Of a stretch of 64,000 nucleotides of DNA, positions 23,864 through 35,906 are shown one piece after another. Where the stretch lies: assembly GCA_947561395.2 (NCBI GenBank), contig OX387186.1, positions 37,963,220-38,027,219 on the forward strand. Reading direction: 5' to 3'. The number at the start of each line of letters is the position of its first letter. The stretch's first letter is position 1. Source of the DNA: Buxus sempervirens (taxonomy: Eukaryota > Streptophyta > Magnoliopsida > Buxales > Buxaceae). The position numbers and the translations under genes are program-made. The notes below the pieces were generated by a model. That model was not told the DNA's origin and made no database searches. It worked only from the letters and a program-made list of their open reading frames with translations.

Positions 23864-24869
23864 TAGGCATCGAAGCATGACCATGGAAAAGAGGTGCATC
23901 CAAATATTTGATTGGCAAACTTACTTTTCTGATTCCTGACATCGTTTGAAGCATGTCCAACCGAGAACTAGAAATTCTAGAAGAGGTAATTAAACAGCTT
24001 TTGGACTTGTTCACCAATTTTCCAGATGCATCCTCATAAGTCTTAATGAAATTCAATAGATTATCTAAAGAATATCTCTTACCATTTGTAAAGACGAGGA
24101 TATCATCAGCAAAGAGAATATGAGTCACTTTAAGAGCTATTCTGCCAGAGTGATAGAAACCAATAGAACCTTCCTGGACCATAGAGAACAAACCTCTGCT
24201 AAAAACCTCTTCTGCAATGATGAATAACAAAGGAGAAAGTGGGTCTCCTTGACGAAGACCTCTAGAGGATTTAAATAAACCACACGCTATACCTTTGAGA
24301 AGTACACTAAACCAGCAATTGTTTAAGCACCGGGAAATAAGATTGCACCATGATTCTGAGAAGCCAAACCTTCTGCAAACCTCAATAAGGAAATCCCACT
24401 CCATTCTGTCAAATGCCTTTGCCATATCCAGCTTAATAATAATATTTCTCCCTAGACATTTTCTGTTGATATCTTGGCATAATTCATGAGCAAGAGATAT
24501 ACTATCCGAGATGCTTCTCCCTTTGACAAAAGCGCTTTGTTCTCTACTAATGATGATAGGAAGAATAACAGAAAGCCTTGTTGCCAAAATTTTTGAGATA
24601 ACCTTGTAAGAATAGTTGCATAGACTGATTGGACGAAAATTTGAAAAAGATTCAGGTTGATCCACCTTGGGGATGAGAGTTATATGTGAAGCCGTAAATG
24701 AGGTAGGAAGCACTCTATCATGAAAGAACTCAAAAACCGCCACCTCTAGATCATCAGCAATGATGTCCCAACAACTCTGATAAAACCATCCTGTAAAACC
24801 ATCAGGGCCCGGAGCACTACAGGATCAAGCTTAAAGACTGCTTTTTTAATTTCCTCCTGGGAAGGGTTG
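23864..24869 (-). pseudogene. LINE reverse transcriptase (L1-type), interrupted
   Basis: RT of a non-LTR retrotransposon that would prime reverse transcription on nicked target DNA. Motifs in order are LIPKVDQPESFSNFRPISLCN, AFVKGRSISDSI, KLDMAKAFDRMEWDF, GLRQGDPLSPLLF and the FADDILVF active site. Upstream of 24743 the APGPDG-type block is visible in another frame, so a frameshift lies near 24825. The right edge is cut by LTR F at 24870 and the left edge by the Ogre element at 23863. The LINE C-terminus and tail lie beyond the left window edge. Confidence 0.92.
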
Positions 24870-25479
24870 TGTAACGCCCCGGATCTGGGTTACGTAATGG
24901 AATCGTAACTCATACCTGAGGGTTAGATAACAAAATCACAGGATCTATATCAGAGCGTAAGAAACATGACATTTCATTTATTATCATCAATCACAATATC
25001 AGAGTTCGCTAAAAATATCCCAATCACCAAACCATAATGAATTGAAAGAATTACAGTTCAAAAGTTACTCACTATCTCAAATGAAATAACAACTAAGATA
25101 TATCTCAATAGTCACTCGACAAAGTAATCCTCTCCTCTCTATACTCGGGGTAATCCGCGTCTGGGTCAACCCCACGTATATCATCCTCACCAGGATCTGA
25201 AAACAAAACAAATCAAAATGGAATGAGATACGAATATCCCAGCAAGTAGCACATGCGTGCACAAAACCTTTATATCAGTTCTAAAACATGCTCCAATAGT
25301 AAAACATGCATCAGTAACGATAACCAACGTTTAAGAGTAATCCGAGTAATCCAAATACAACATATATACTGATAAAGGCAATGTCAACAATCAATGCATA
25401 ACAGCGATTCATAAGTGAAATCATAAAAACAAGTCCACAGTGGAGTCATGAAATAAGATTGCCCTTAACTAGGTAATGC

Positions 25480-25925
25480 CGAAGTTCACTATGCCGCCTC
25501 TCGGCTTAGGTGCGAAGCCGAGTACACGATCATAGTCTTATTGCGGGAGAACCCATCCAGTGCAGTGATGAGTTGGCATGTACTAATCCAGTCACAGTCC
25601 GAGTACACGATAAAATGAGGGATAGCCGCAGCCAACCGAGTACACAATCAAGCCTTACCGAGTACACTGTGGAAACGCGTGCGTGAACAACTCATTACGA
25701 CTAGCAAAGAAAACAATCTATTCCACTACCTAGCTCTTAACTTGACAAATGTGGATCCACACCGAGCTATGCCATCTAGACTCGAGCTAAAGCCAAAAAC
25801 AGAAATATCAATAATATCAACTTGTTTCAGACCCAAAACATGCTATCTCGAGCACACAGCCATCTCTGAGTACACAGAGGAACCAACCCCCCAAGTACAT
25901 GGGCATCCCTGAGTACACGGAGGTA
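25480..25925. repeat. Dispersed CCGAGTACAC repeats in LTR F
   Basis: CGAGTACAC or GAGTACAC recurs about nine times in 450 bp at irregular spacing. It is a short degenerate repeat cluster with no obvious coding meaning. Confidence 0.7.
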
Positions 25926-25932
25926 AGGTAAC

Positions 25933-28900
25933 TGTAACGCCCCGAACCCGGGTCAGTGCAAACCGGAAACCAACCCGAACCTGGTTCGCTACTGTAACAA
26001 CCCAAGTCTGGTTCAACAACCAAACTCGAGGTGTTACCACGAAGCTGGGGTGAGATACCAACTAAGATTCACAATAATTTTAAAACTTTAATGAATTATA
26101 TTAGAGTTCTGGTGGCCAATAAAAACAATTATTTATTCAATAATATCAATTCAGTTTACAATAAGGTTTATTTAATCAACATATGACATTAATACCAATT
26201 ACAATTCTACCCATCAAATTAAAACCCCATCTTCGCGATCTCTCCAAGCAACCTGAAAAATAGGGGAAAACGGAGTGAGATTTACATCTCAGCAAGTAGT
26301 AGGTGCATGCAAGTAAACAGTCTCATTTAGGCAAATAGTCATGAGGTATACGATTAATCAATGATAAGGCGATAAATTCAAATCAACATGGCCAATTCCA
26401 AATAAAGCAATAGGATATGCAATCATTCTTAAATACCAATAAAAAGATGTTATTGATAGATAAATCTGAAGATTAGTGATAAAACATATATTCATAATTA
26501 ATGGTCCATCTCACAAATCCGATAGTAACATTTTCCCATGTAGGATGCAAACACGTAGTATTCACATCTCCCCTACATGAGGTTCCTCCCACAGGAGCTA
26601 ACACATCTCACCCGCAGGTGGTAACACACACATCTCCCTTGTGGGATGCAATCAAATCATGATTACATCTCCCCCAAAAGAGGTCTCTCCCGCAGGAGTT
26701 ACACATCTCACCCGCAGGTGGTCTCATATCTCCCTTGTAGGATGCAATCACATCATGATTACATCTCCCCCACAAGAGGTCACATCTCTCCCGCAAAAGG
26801 TCACATATCTCCCCTGTGGGATGCAATCCAATAAGAATCACATCTCCCCCAACAGGAGGTCTCATCTCACCCACAGGTGGTCATCTAACCCGCAGGTGGT
26901 CACACATCTCCCCTGTGGGATGCACTCCAATCAGGATTACATCTCCCCCAACAGGAGGTCTCATCTCATCCGCAGGTGGTCACATACATATCTCCCTTGT
27001 GGGATGCAATCACATCGTGACTACATTTCCCCCACAAGAGGTCTCTCCCACAGGAGTTACACTTCTCACCCGTAGGTGGTCATATATCTCATCCGCAGAT
27101 GGTACAAATCTCTTATTGCCATCATGGCATTTAATCCACAGTTCAAAATAAAGCTCCTGAACATAAATTCCATTGAAATCAGAATTAAAGTAATTTCCAG
27201 AAAATCAGTATTCATATTTAAAGCACAAACCGAAGAAATTCAAGTCTTGCTTAGAGTTTTCCTTATTAATCCCTTTATTATAATCCAAGTTCCCATATTA
27301 ACACCTAAGATAGTATTTATTTCAATTTTCTGTATTCATAATTGCCAGCATATTCTACAGACCTAAATTATAGTTTAGAAGATGATTTTAATTCATAATT
27401 ACCAGTTAGTATTTGTCCTATCATTATTCCCCATCATTTAGTCCTTTACATACACTATCATACCATTAAGACTTTAATTATTTGGATGTTTATCAAATTT
27501 AATTTTTATAATTTCTATATCTCAATTAGGCCTTTATAAAGATGTTGGAATAGTTAAGATACTAGAAAAATTATTAGAAATTTATTTGGATTACAAAAAT
27601 ACCATAAATCTAAATTTACTGCATAGAGCGCCTACCTCTACAGGGATAGGCGATCCTAAGCGCTCGTGCAAATTTTGACAGAAATTTCCAGATTTACAAA
27701 GTTCGGATTTTTATGCTTTTGCTATATGTTTCTTTGGTCTAAATTAATCTACTAACATTCCTAAAGCCTTCTAGATTAGTTTGCATCAATTAATTTCTAA
27801 CCTATTACTATCCACATGATCATACCTATGATTATTCAATACTTTTCATATTTCTTCAAGTTTTGATTTTTGTGCTTAGCCTTTGGGTTTAATTAGTCTA
27901 AAATAATTCCCTAACATTCTAAATCATTCCTACAACACTTAGATTAATTTGCATCAATTAAATATCATCCTATGAATATTTACATGATAAAACCAAGATT
28001 TCTTCCTTACTTTAGCAAATCCCTCAAGAATACAAAACTCTAAAATATAAACCATTTGATTCCATGTAAATCCAGTTCCAACTAATCCATTCAAACCATA
28101 TTAAATCACAGAAAACAAAATCATGTAGTTCCTCACGTTTTCCAAGGGTTACTACTTGCCTTATACGCTAAAATCCTTCTTCCATTGAAGCTTTTAATTC
28201 TAGACCTGACTTTTGCTCCCAACCACACCAACCTAGCGTCCTCCAATTCAAATCTCCACCGTTCACATTGTAGCTACATCAGTCATGAACAAAACCTCGA
28301 AATGTGAAGGCGATCCACTGTACGGATTTTCCCCGATCATATTTTGATGGTGGCTGGTCAGACACCTCCATTAGAAACCTCCTTCCTTTCTCTCCCTCCT
28401 TTCTCTCCATAAGAAACCCACGAAAATTCCCTCTTGTCTAACCTTAGTTTCCTATTTATACTAAGCTTTAGAAATCCTAAACCAACCCTAATTGGCTAAT
28501 TTAATTTGGGCTAACCCAACCATGGTCTAGTTAAAGTCTAATCCTTCTAATTTAATTCCTACTTTTTCTCCACCTTCTATTTTTCTACTTAAACATTACT
28601 AATCAAATCTCTTTTTATTTAAACTCCTCCTTAAACCTATTTTCGTGCATAACATTCACTTAAATATTAAATTTTACCAAAAACCCAAATTAAGTTACTT
28701 TTCTCCCAATTAAGACTTGAAATCTCCTAACTACCGTTTTTCCTCATTTAGGCTTTTATTACTTTCTTTTAATTTCTAACTTGTCTAAATAAATTATTTT
28801 CTTCTATTTACAATTTCTAGTTATTATTTAATGATCTATTTATTAATTACTCTTTTCTGAAAATTACCAAAATACCCTTGTTACTCTTTTAGACTAATTT

Positions 28901-29049
28901 CATTAAAATTCTTTCTTTATTTACAACTTATGACTTATTCGAATTAATTATCCTCTAAATCTTCTCTCTTTATATTAACTAGGATTTAACTCATATTTTC
29001 TTTTATTTATTATTTATTTATTTATTAGGTGGAAATTCGGGGTTTTACA
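25933..29049 (-). mobile_element. Solo LTR B (TGTAACGCCCC family)
   Basis: TGTAACGCCCC to GGGGTTTTACA, flanked by GTAAC (25928-25932 and 29050-29054), 3117 bp. Closely related to A and C at both ends. Its middle differs: where A and C have a common non-repetitive stretch (about 17220-17760 in A), B has a tandem array. TATA at 28453-28462 on the minus strand. It sits inside LTR F. Confidence 0.92.
26530..27115. repeat. Minisatellite in LTR B, about 80-100-bp units
   Basis: Five main units share CATCTCCCTTGTGGGATGCA, GATTACATCTCCCCCA and CTCACCCGCAGGTGGT. Many short inverted pieces (CCCGCAGGTGGT, CCCACAGGAG) are mixed in. Open frames across it are by-products of the repeat. Confidence 0.88.
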
Positions 29050-29054
29050 GTAAC

Positions 29055-31193
29055 CATCCATCCATCAAAGAATCCCAAAACATCGTTCAAGTGTATGGAG
29101 AAAACCAAATAATCATATTTATCCAAAATAACTTGACTTATAGTTCTTTTTCAAATTATTGCATAGAATTTATTTTTATAGTCAAAGTTTTGATGAAAAT
29201 TTCTCAATTTCGGTTAAACCGGCAAATCCGAGTATTGAAACCAAAATCCAACTATGCTACTTAAATCTGCCTTATAGGGTTTGCTTACATACATCCTAAA
29301 CATTAAGTGACAAGTAGAATTTATACTCATATCCCTCTCATATTGGCCTACATTTCCAATTCCTTCTTTAACACTTTTAGTTTCTCTAAACTCACCACTT
29401 TCTTAAGAAATTCTGTTTTAACAATTTACTTTTCCAGATATGTTTTCCCTTTAGTGGCTTTAGTTCCCTACACTCCCTTGTCATCATTTCCCTTTAGTGC
29501 TGTAGGTAACTCCATCTCTTAAGTTTCACAAATAACACATGCTAGTGCTGAGAATATTTCAGCAATCAAGAAAACCAAGATTATAACATAACCGAATTTG
29601 AGTACCTTATTTGGAACCACAGCATGCTCCAAATCAGCATTTCTTTCATACCTTTAAAAACCCCAATTTAATAGGAAGATAATTTCCCAATGAGGACCCA
29701 ATGTAGGTTTAATACCCCTTGAATATAAGCTTATATATATATATAACCAGCTGCACGTAACAGCACCAAGCACCCACACTCTCCTCTAGTTCCAGATTTT
29801 TACACTTCCATTACCTTCAATTCAGCTTCTTTTATTTCCTAACAGTAAGAATTGAGACTTTGATTCGCAACCTAATGACCATGAGTTGAGCGCCACTCAA
29901 CAATGCTCCACAATCTTGGACACTCTAGTTTAACAGTCCTTAGCAACATGAGGTCCCTTCTAACTTACTGATTTGTCTATAAACAATCTTTTAAGTAACT
30001 TTCCAGGTTTAGTTTGCAAATAATTGTATGCCTTGGAGAAGGTTTCAGCATTCAGATATCTCATTTAAATATCATTTCCCACATCCAATTTCATTTCAAT
30101 TTATCAAATAAAGAACTGCATAAGAAATTATACCCCAAATCTAAGTTCAAACAATCATGCATATTTGTGCTGGAAATAATTCAAAACAGCAATCGTGATT
30201 TGATGAAAAAAAAAGAACTAGCATATTAATTCCATTTAATTTGACATTTAGTCCGAAAAACTCCAGTTCCTTGAAGAAGAAGAACAATTCAATTGAAATC
30301 TGGTTTGTACTCATAGTTCAGAAAATCTAAACACAAAATACTTGATTCACATGGTAGAAAAACTTTAGTGCAAATATAAATCAGAAAAGGAAGTTTGACA
30401 CTCAGTTCCATTACATAATCTCCTCTCCTCTACATTCATTAGGTTATAGGCGATTAGAGCTAGTACAGAACCTATGATTCCCTTTTTTATGTTACTTGAA
30501 ACAAAATTAGAAGTTAACAAATTTCAGAATTAATCATTAAGTAGCTAGCTGCATGTGACAAAGAAAGAGTGCATGGGCGCCAACCAACAGATTTGCTGAT
30601 TCCAACAATGGTTCAATTAAATTCTTCAGAAAACTAATTGTGTAAGTCTTTAATATTCTAACCACAAGAACCTGATGCTAATCTTTAGTTTACTTCATAG
30701 ATAAAATGTTTTGATCTTTAGTCAATCAAAATCTGGTGCAACAGCCGCAATTGGCTAAGGTGGAAAAAGACTGGGCGCTGACCTCTATTTAGTTATGTAA
30801 CCAGTGCCAACCTAAGCCATCCTTCAATTTTAAACAATCAAAATTCTCTACTGTGCTACAGCCGTACTAGACTAGAAAGGACTGAGTGGAAAAGACTAAG
30901 GCTGACCTGACTATTTATACCCAAACTAGTTTCAATATACTCCTATCCCTCTGACCTGACTTTAACGACTAATTCAAGTTTAATTGTATCACTAAAATCA
31001 ATACCAATCGCTTAAGTCGTCCTTGTGTTCCTTTCTCTCAATTTCGGCAACCAAAGGTAACTACCACAGTAAGTTTATAACTTAATCAAATCCACAATGA
31101 CACTTCTCTACAGCAGACCAATATGCAGATAAGGAATCATTTATCATGTAAGTAAACATAATTATATCATAAAATCCAAGCCATTTCAGTCTA
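29055..31193. other. Middle part of LTR F, non-coding
   Basis: AT-rich sequence with a short TA run (29729-29746) and the candidate TATA at 30912-30920. I see no domain, tandem array or RNA gene. Confidence 0.65.
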
Positions 31194-31784
31194 GATATTG
31201 TAAGCACCTTATTTTTGCACCCCTAGAGGTGCTGAAAATGAAAACCCTAGCAGAAATGTCAAACCCTGAGGGGTTGAAATTTGACCTTTCGATCAAGTGA
31301 TAATTGGCCGCCTTGCTTTATCTCAGAAGATAGAGAATCCCGACACGAGTCCAACGCAACTGAGTTTTCTGGAATCGGAGTTCGGATGAAGGTTCGGTGG
31401 GCCGGTCAAACTTGAGGGTGAGCCGAAAGTTGACTTTTTTCGAACCCCGAACCAGGTGCTTAGCCCTATGTCATTGGATAGAGGGCTTCGATATGAGTCT
31501 AATGCAATTGAGTTTGCTCAAATCAGAGTTTGGATGAGGGAGATATAAGCTGTCGAAGTTTCCGCGCAGTAAAACCGGAAACTGCACACGTGGCGAAGAA
31601 ACTGCGCACGTGGTGATGAATGCAGCGAAATATCTCAGGGACTAAATCTCAAATATCCAAAAATCATCAAATATCTCAAGGACTAAACCAAAATTCGCAG
31701 GGGGCAATCCGTAGATATCCAAAAGTGTCAAATCGGTCGAATCGGTCAAGTCGAGGGGCAAATCCGTAATTTTTCGATTTGTAT

Positions 31785-32028
31785 CCGACCAAATATGCCG
31801 GATACACTTGCTCCTCTTCATATCCGGACTCAAATGCCGGATACAAAGATTTGCTTGGCGAGATTCGCACCGATTCGCCGACAAATTCGCGGCGGCATTT
31901 AATTTTCGAAATTATTATGTTTTGTATCCGATATAATATGCCGGATACAAAGGAAGTGCAGTGTATCCGGCATAATATGCCGGATACAAAGGAAGTGTAG
32001 TGTATCCGGCATTAAATGCCAGATACAT
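31785..32028. repeat. Palindrome array in U3 of LTR H
   Basis: Arms TGTATCCGGC and GCCGGATACA surround ATAATAT or similar centres. Four to five copies occur, the last three about 40 bp apart (31922-32028). The array ends about 10 bp upstream of the TATA box. Confidence 0.85.
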
Positions 32029-32037
32029 TAAGTTTTC

Positions 32038-32047
32038 TATAAAAAGG
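32038..32047 (+). promoter_or_regulatory. TATA box of LTR H
   Basis: TATAAAAAGG lies about 840 bp from the LTR start, directly after the palindrome array. It is the likely core promoter. Confidence 0.75.
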
Positions 32048-33921
32048 CAACAGCAGCCCCATTTCCGGGGTTGGCTTCTTTTTGGCTGTTTTCCCCTCTT
32101 TTTCCCCATTGTTCCTAGTACGAAACCCTCCCCTCTCACCTCTCCTTGCCTCCCTTAGGCTCCCCAAACTCTTCAAGCACCACTTCAAGGCTCTCCCACT
32201 CTCTTTTCTTCTTCTTCTCCGTTCTTCACCCAAATCGAGGGAGGACATGGTGCTGTTGGTATCAAAGAGGAGTGCTCCAGCCGCTGTTTGAGTTTGAAAG
32301 GAGGCTCCACGTGCCTTATTCCAGGGTTAAACCCTAAGGTAATGTCCTTGGTGGTATTATGTTCAACATAGTTTGAAATGAGCATCTTTTGAGCATGTTG
32401 TAATATTTTCTATCTATGCATGTTTTCCATAGCTTGTCGTTGTTATCTTATTTGCATGGGGGAGCATGTTCCTCCATTTGATTATCCATCCATTGTACCC
32501 CATTTTTAACCCCCTCATTCCCTTCTTTAAATAGTTTTACTCGAATGATTTTGCATGTGTGCTAAGCATGAAGGTAGTGATTTAATTTATGAGCTTAGGC
32601 TAGATTATCTAGGTCATGTTATTCATGCATATTCCTTGGAAAGCATGTTCCCCATGCCCCTTTCGCTATATCCCCTAGCTAGTGTTATAGACAGCATGAT
32701 GTTATCATCTCCCTAGCACATGCATGCATGCACGCCTTCATACACAATGGGAAACATGCTATGCCATTTTCGGCTTAAGTTGTTAGCTATTTTAGGGTAT
32801 ATATGAGCATGCATATACCTCATGCTTTGCGCCCGTAGCCCATGATGAAGCCTACGCTCCCTTTTGTTTTCTTTTGGTTAAAAAGCATGCATGTGTTCCT
32901 GTCATGGGATGAAGAGTGTTTTGGGTGCTTGATTGCACGGATTTTTCATTGATCTTTAAGTTTGCTATCTTGTGTGGATTGAAAGACCAAAACAGGGACC
33001 TCTTGGTCCCTGTTGAGCTATTGAAAGTGGCTCAAAGGGGAGAAGGCGGCCTCCCAGGCCTTCTCTTCCCTCTTCCTTGTTGAAAAGCCTTCAAAAGACC
33101 AAGAATGAGGGTTTCCCCCCTCTCTCTGTACCAATGTGGGCCCACACAGGAGCCCACGCAACCATGTAAACACCTTAGGGAGCCTAGAAACCTCAACCCC
33201 TTGGAAAAATCCGAAAACAAGCCTCTGTATGTTGATCCGGCAACTCAGGCCGGATCAACAGAAACCCATTCGTATCCGGCCAAAGGTGCCAGATACACTG
33301 TGCCTTGTGTGTAATCGGCATCTCAGGCCGGCTACACTGCCAGACTGTTTTTTTGCCATTTTTCTGATCTTGTGCTATTTTTTGGTTCGTTTTGATCAAT
33401 CCGGTTGAACCAGTAGGGTTTCCGGGTCACCCGAAAACCCAAGATGGACCATGGACCGACCCGGTCCAAATTGATTCCCGGTGGGCCTTCCAACGGGGCC
33501 CACTAAGCCCGACAAACCTATTGTGCTTAAATAAGATGATTAAAAGAATTGAGTGGGCCACACCCTTTGAGGCCCGCCAAAGCCCAGTTTGGGAATGCAT
33601 GCTTAGATTTGAAAGCAAATCTTCTGCTACGCAGGAGTTTACTACACACATTACTACGTTAATGTGTTCGCGACATGTGGCAGACCTTTAACAGGTTAAC
33701 CAACTATGGTTAACTTGTTACCCGACTCATAACCCACCGCCGGAAGAGGATCACAGCTTCTGAGTTTGGCATTGGAATAGGGAGAGATGGAACCTTTTGC
33801 AAAGGAAATCCGAGGGACAAGGAAAGAGAATGAGATTCAAGGAGGAGAAGGGTCTGGAACTGGAACGCAAGTCACAAATTTGAGCTTTTGATCAGTTGTG
33901 CCAACAGAAAAATCTAGTCTT

Positions 33922-34032
33922 TCAGGTGGGGGAGTGTAGGAAGTGCTTGGGTTGTACGTCGGAGGAGCCCGATAGGTCAATGGGAGCTGTGGGGAGTTTC
34001 TCGGGAATTTCCGATAAAGGACCTGCATCCAT
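33922..34032 (-). pseudogene. Possible captured N-terminal gene fragment in Mutator-like element 1
   Basis: A 36-residue frame opens with MDAGPLSEIPEKLPTAPIDL and ends at TGA. Its composition looks like a real protein N-terminus. I do not recognise the family. It is preceded on the minus strand by a GAA/CTT trinucleotide run. Chance is possible at this length. Confidence 0.35.
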
Positions 34033-34191
34033 GAAGAAGAAGAAGAAGAAGAAGCAGCACCACCAGCTTGGTAGCAGATGTAGAATCTCTAGTTCTTAGA
34101 AAAAAAGAAAAAAAGTAAAATGGGGCAGCAAGTCAATGAATGAATTTAAAAAAGGCTTCTACATTACAGTTTCTCCCTGCCTCTGGTTCTA

Positions 34192-34365
34192 TTATGGCTC
34201 ATCATCCGTGTCAGGTACTTCCCCTTCCACTGTTGAATGCAGAGAAACCACCTTACCAGAAGAGAAATTACAAGTAGTGAAATCTTTGAGAGTTGCCTTG
34301 CACCCTTTCATGTTGACATCGGCAAAAATTGTGGATCTAGCCGTAGGAAATGAATGGAACAGGAA
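34192..34365 (-). pseudogene. Possible captured C-terminal exon in Mutator-like element 1
   Basis: A minus-strand open segment follows a TCGTAG acceptor-like site. It contains FADVNMKGCKATLKDF and ends EGEVPDTDDEP before TAA. The acceptor-like junction and protein-like composition suggest a last exon captured from a host gene, but I cannot name it. Confidence 0.4.
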
Positions 34366-35111
34366 CTACGATTTTTATACAATACATTTGTTTTTTGGAA
34401 GGAAAATGTGTAAAAATATCGCAACTTCTCCCCCCGAACCGAAAACAGGGACAAACATAGTTTGGTTGATCTCTCCTCTCCTCAGACAAGAAGTCAAATG
34501 CAAAAGAACCAGACTATAAAACCCCAAATAGCGAAAAAGCACAACTTCGGAAACCACAAAGCGTATGAAGACTTTGTTTCTTTTCTGGCAAAAAGGAAGG
34601 AGAGACCCTCGTTATGTGCAGCCTTAGAGAACCAGACTCAAAGCATACATAAACCACGCTGTAAATTTCTGGTCAAAGGAACCTAGTTCATGGGTTTGAT
34701 CTGTAAAAGTTGGACTGAAATGGGTAAAACCAAATTAATGTCCAAGTGTTCCTCTGCACCCAAGGTTCCTCTGCAATCGAAAATGAATCGGCGGGAAAGA
34801 GAGTAAGAGACCCAAGGTTCCTCTGCAATCGAAAAAGAGACCCAAGGTTCCTCTGCAAGGTTCCTTTGCAATTGATAATTTGGAAGAGGTGGGAAAGACG
34901 AAATGTTTTAATCGGGGTGAGTCTGCCGGAAAAGTGTATTTTTTTCGCCGGTAAGATGAATCGGTGGGTTGAAAACCATGGTTAGCACTGAAATGGATAA
35001 AGTATAACCGGGTCTGAAACGGACCCGACCTGCCACATGTCGGGAACACATTAACGTAGTAATGTGCGCAGTAAACTTCTGCGTAGCAGAAGATTCGCTT
35101 CCCTTAGATTT

Positions 35112-35901
35112 AGGCATGGTTTGGCCGAGACCACGGGTAGGGCCGATCGGGCCCGCTAAAGCCCATTAAATCGAACCAATTTTAGGGTTTCCAAACCCTA
35201 ACTCAAGAAGCCTTGGGCTTTCAAGCCCAAGCCCAGGTAAAGGGCCCCAAGCCCAATGCCTGGCCCGCTTTGGTATAATTAATCAAGATAACACAAAATC
35301 ACTTGGCAAACCATTGTGTGGCACACCCAAGGGCCCACAAAGCAATCCCAGCCCACTTGGCATGAAAGTCCACTTAATAATCAAACTTGAAGTTCGAACA
35401 AAATCAATTCATTGAACCAAAGCCCAAAGGGCCTCTCAGGTTTAGACTAAGGCCCACCAAGGGAACATGTGGGCCACTCTTGGCCCATCAAGGGATCCGT
35501 GGGCCTTCCAACGGGGCCCACCCAATCAGGCTCACTTCATTCAATAATAAAAAGATAAAATCAAGTAAAGGGACCCACACCATTTTGGCAGTCCCGCCAG
35601 ACTTAACCAAATTGAATGCTGGAATAGGAATCGGGTGAGTGAGAGACCAAAGTTGACTCAAACCAGGGAAACCTATGGGACCCGTCACTTGACGGGGTGG
35701 ACTGGGGTGTCTATGGACTTCCCCAGACCACAACCGAGAACCTACTTAGAATCTCAAGCTGCAGACCAAGCCTTAGTAGAAGAACTTAAGCACCCAGGTG
35801 TCTGCCTGCACCCCATCAGGCAGTGGCGACTGCAAACAAATCCCGAGGCACGCATCGTTTTGCGTGCGCCTCGTCGTGCGACCGAAATGGGGGTGCTCAC
35901 A
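35112..35901 (+). other. Right part of LTR H
   Basis: Rich in GGGCCCAC and GCCCA stretches (35140-35560), then a U5-like end with GTCTGCCTGCACC and GGCAGTGGCGACT. No coding content. Confidence 0.65.
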
Positions 35902-35906
35902 GATAT

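Larger units (their letters stand above)
33611..35102. mobile_element. Non-autonomous Mutator-like element 1, possible Pack-MULE
   Basis: Terminal inverted repeats of 73 bp (33611-33683 and 35030-35102) share AATCTTCTGCTACGCAG and ACATTACTACGTTAATGTG. The 9-bp sequence CTTAGATTT flanks both ends (33602-33610 and 35103-35111), the duplication length typical of Mutator-like elements. No transposase is present. The interior contains two short minus-strand frames of natural composition, and a degenerate GCAGAGGAACCTTGGGT repeat near 34740-34870. Confidence 0.92.
31199..35901 (+). mobile_element. Solo LTR H (Tat-type) carrying a Mutator-like element
   Basis: It begins TGTAAGCACC and ends GGTGCTCACA, with GATAT at 31194-31198 and 35902-35906. 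Net of the Mutator-like element it is about 3.2 kb, with no gag or pol. Its first 400 bp match the reverse of the end of LTR I (63560-63965) and, more weakly, the Ogre LTR start. A CACCCCATCAGGCAGTGGCGACT segment near the right end matches the Ogre LTR U5. A TATA box at 32038-32047 gives plus orientation. Confidence 0.92.

Noticed and set aside
26530-27115. Possible CRISPR-like repeat/spacer array
   Set aside because: Unit spacing is irregular, the spacers are themselves repeats, and the context is a plant LTR.
26641-27151. Repetitive open frames in LTR B
   Set aside because: By-products of the minisatellite; no start context or codon bias.
29720-29750. Strong TATA promoter of a host gene near the TATATATATATA run
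   Set aside because: It is a dinucleotide run in LTR F with no downstream coding sequence.
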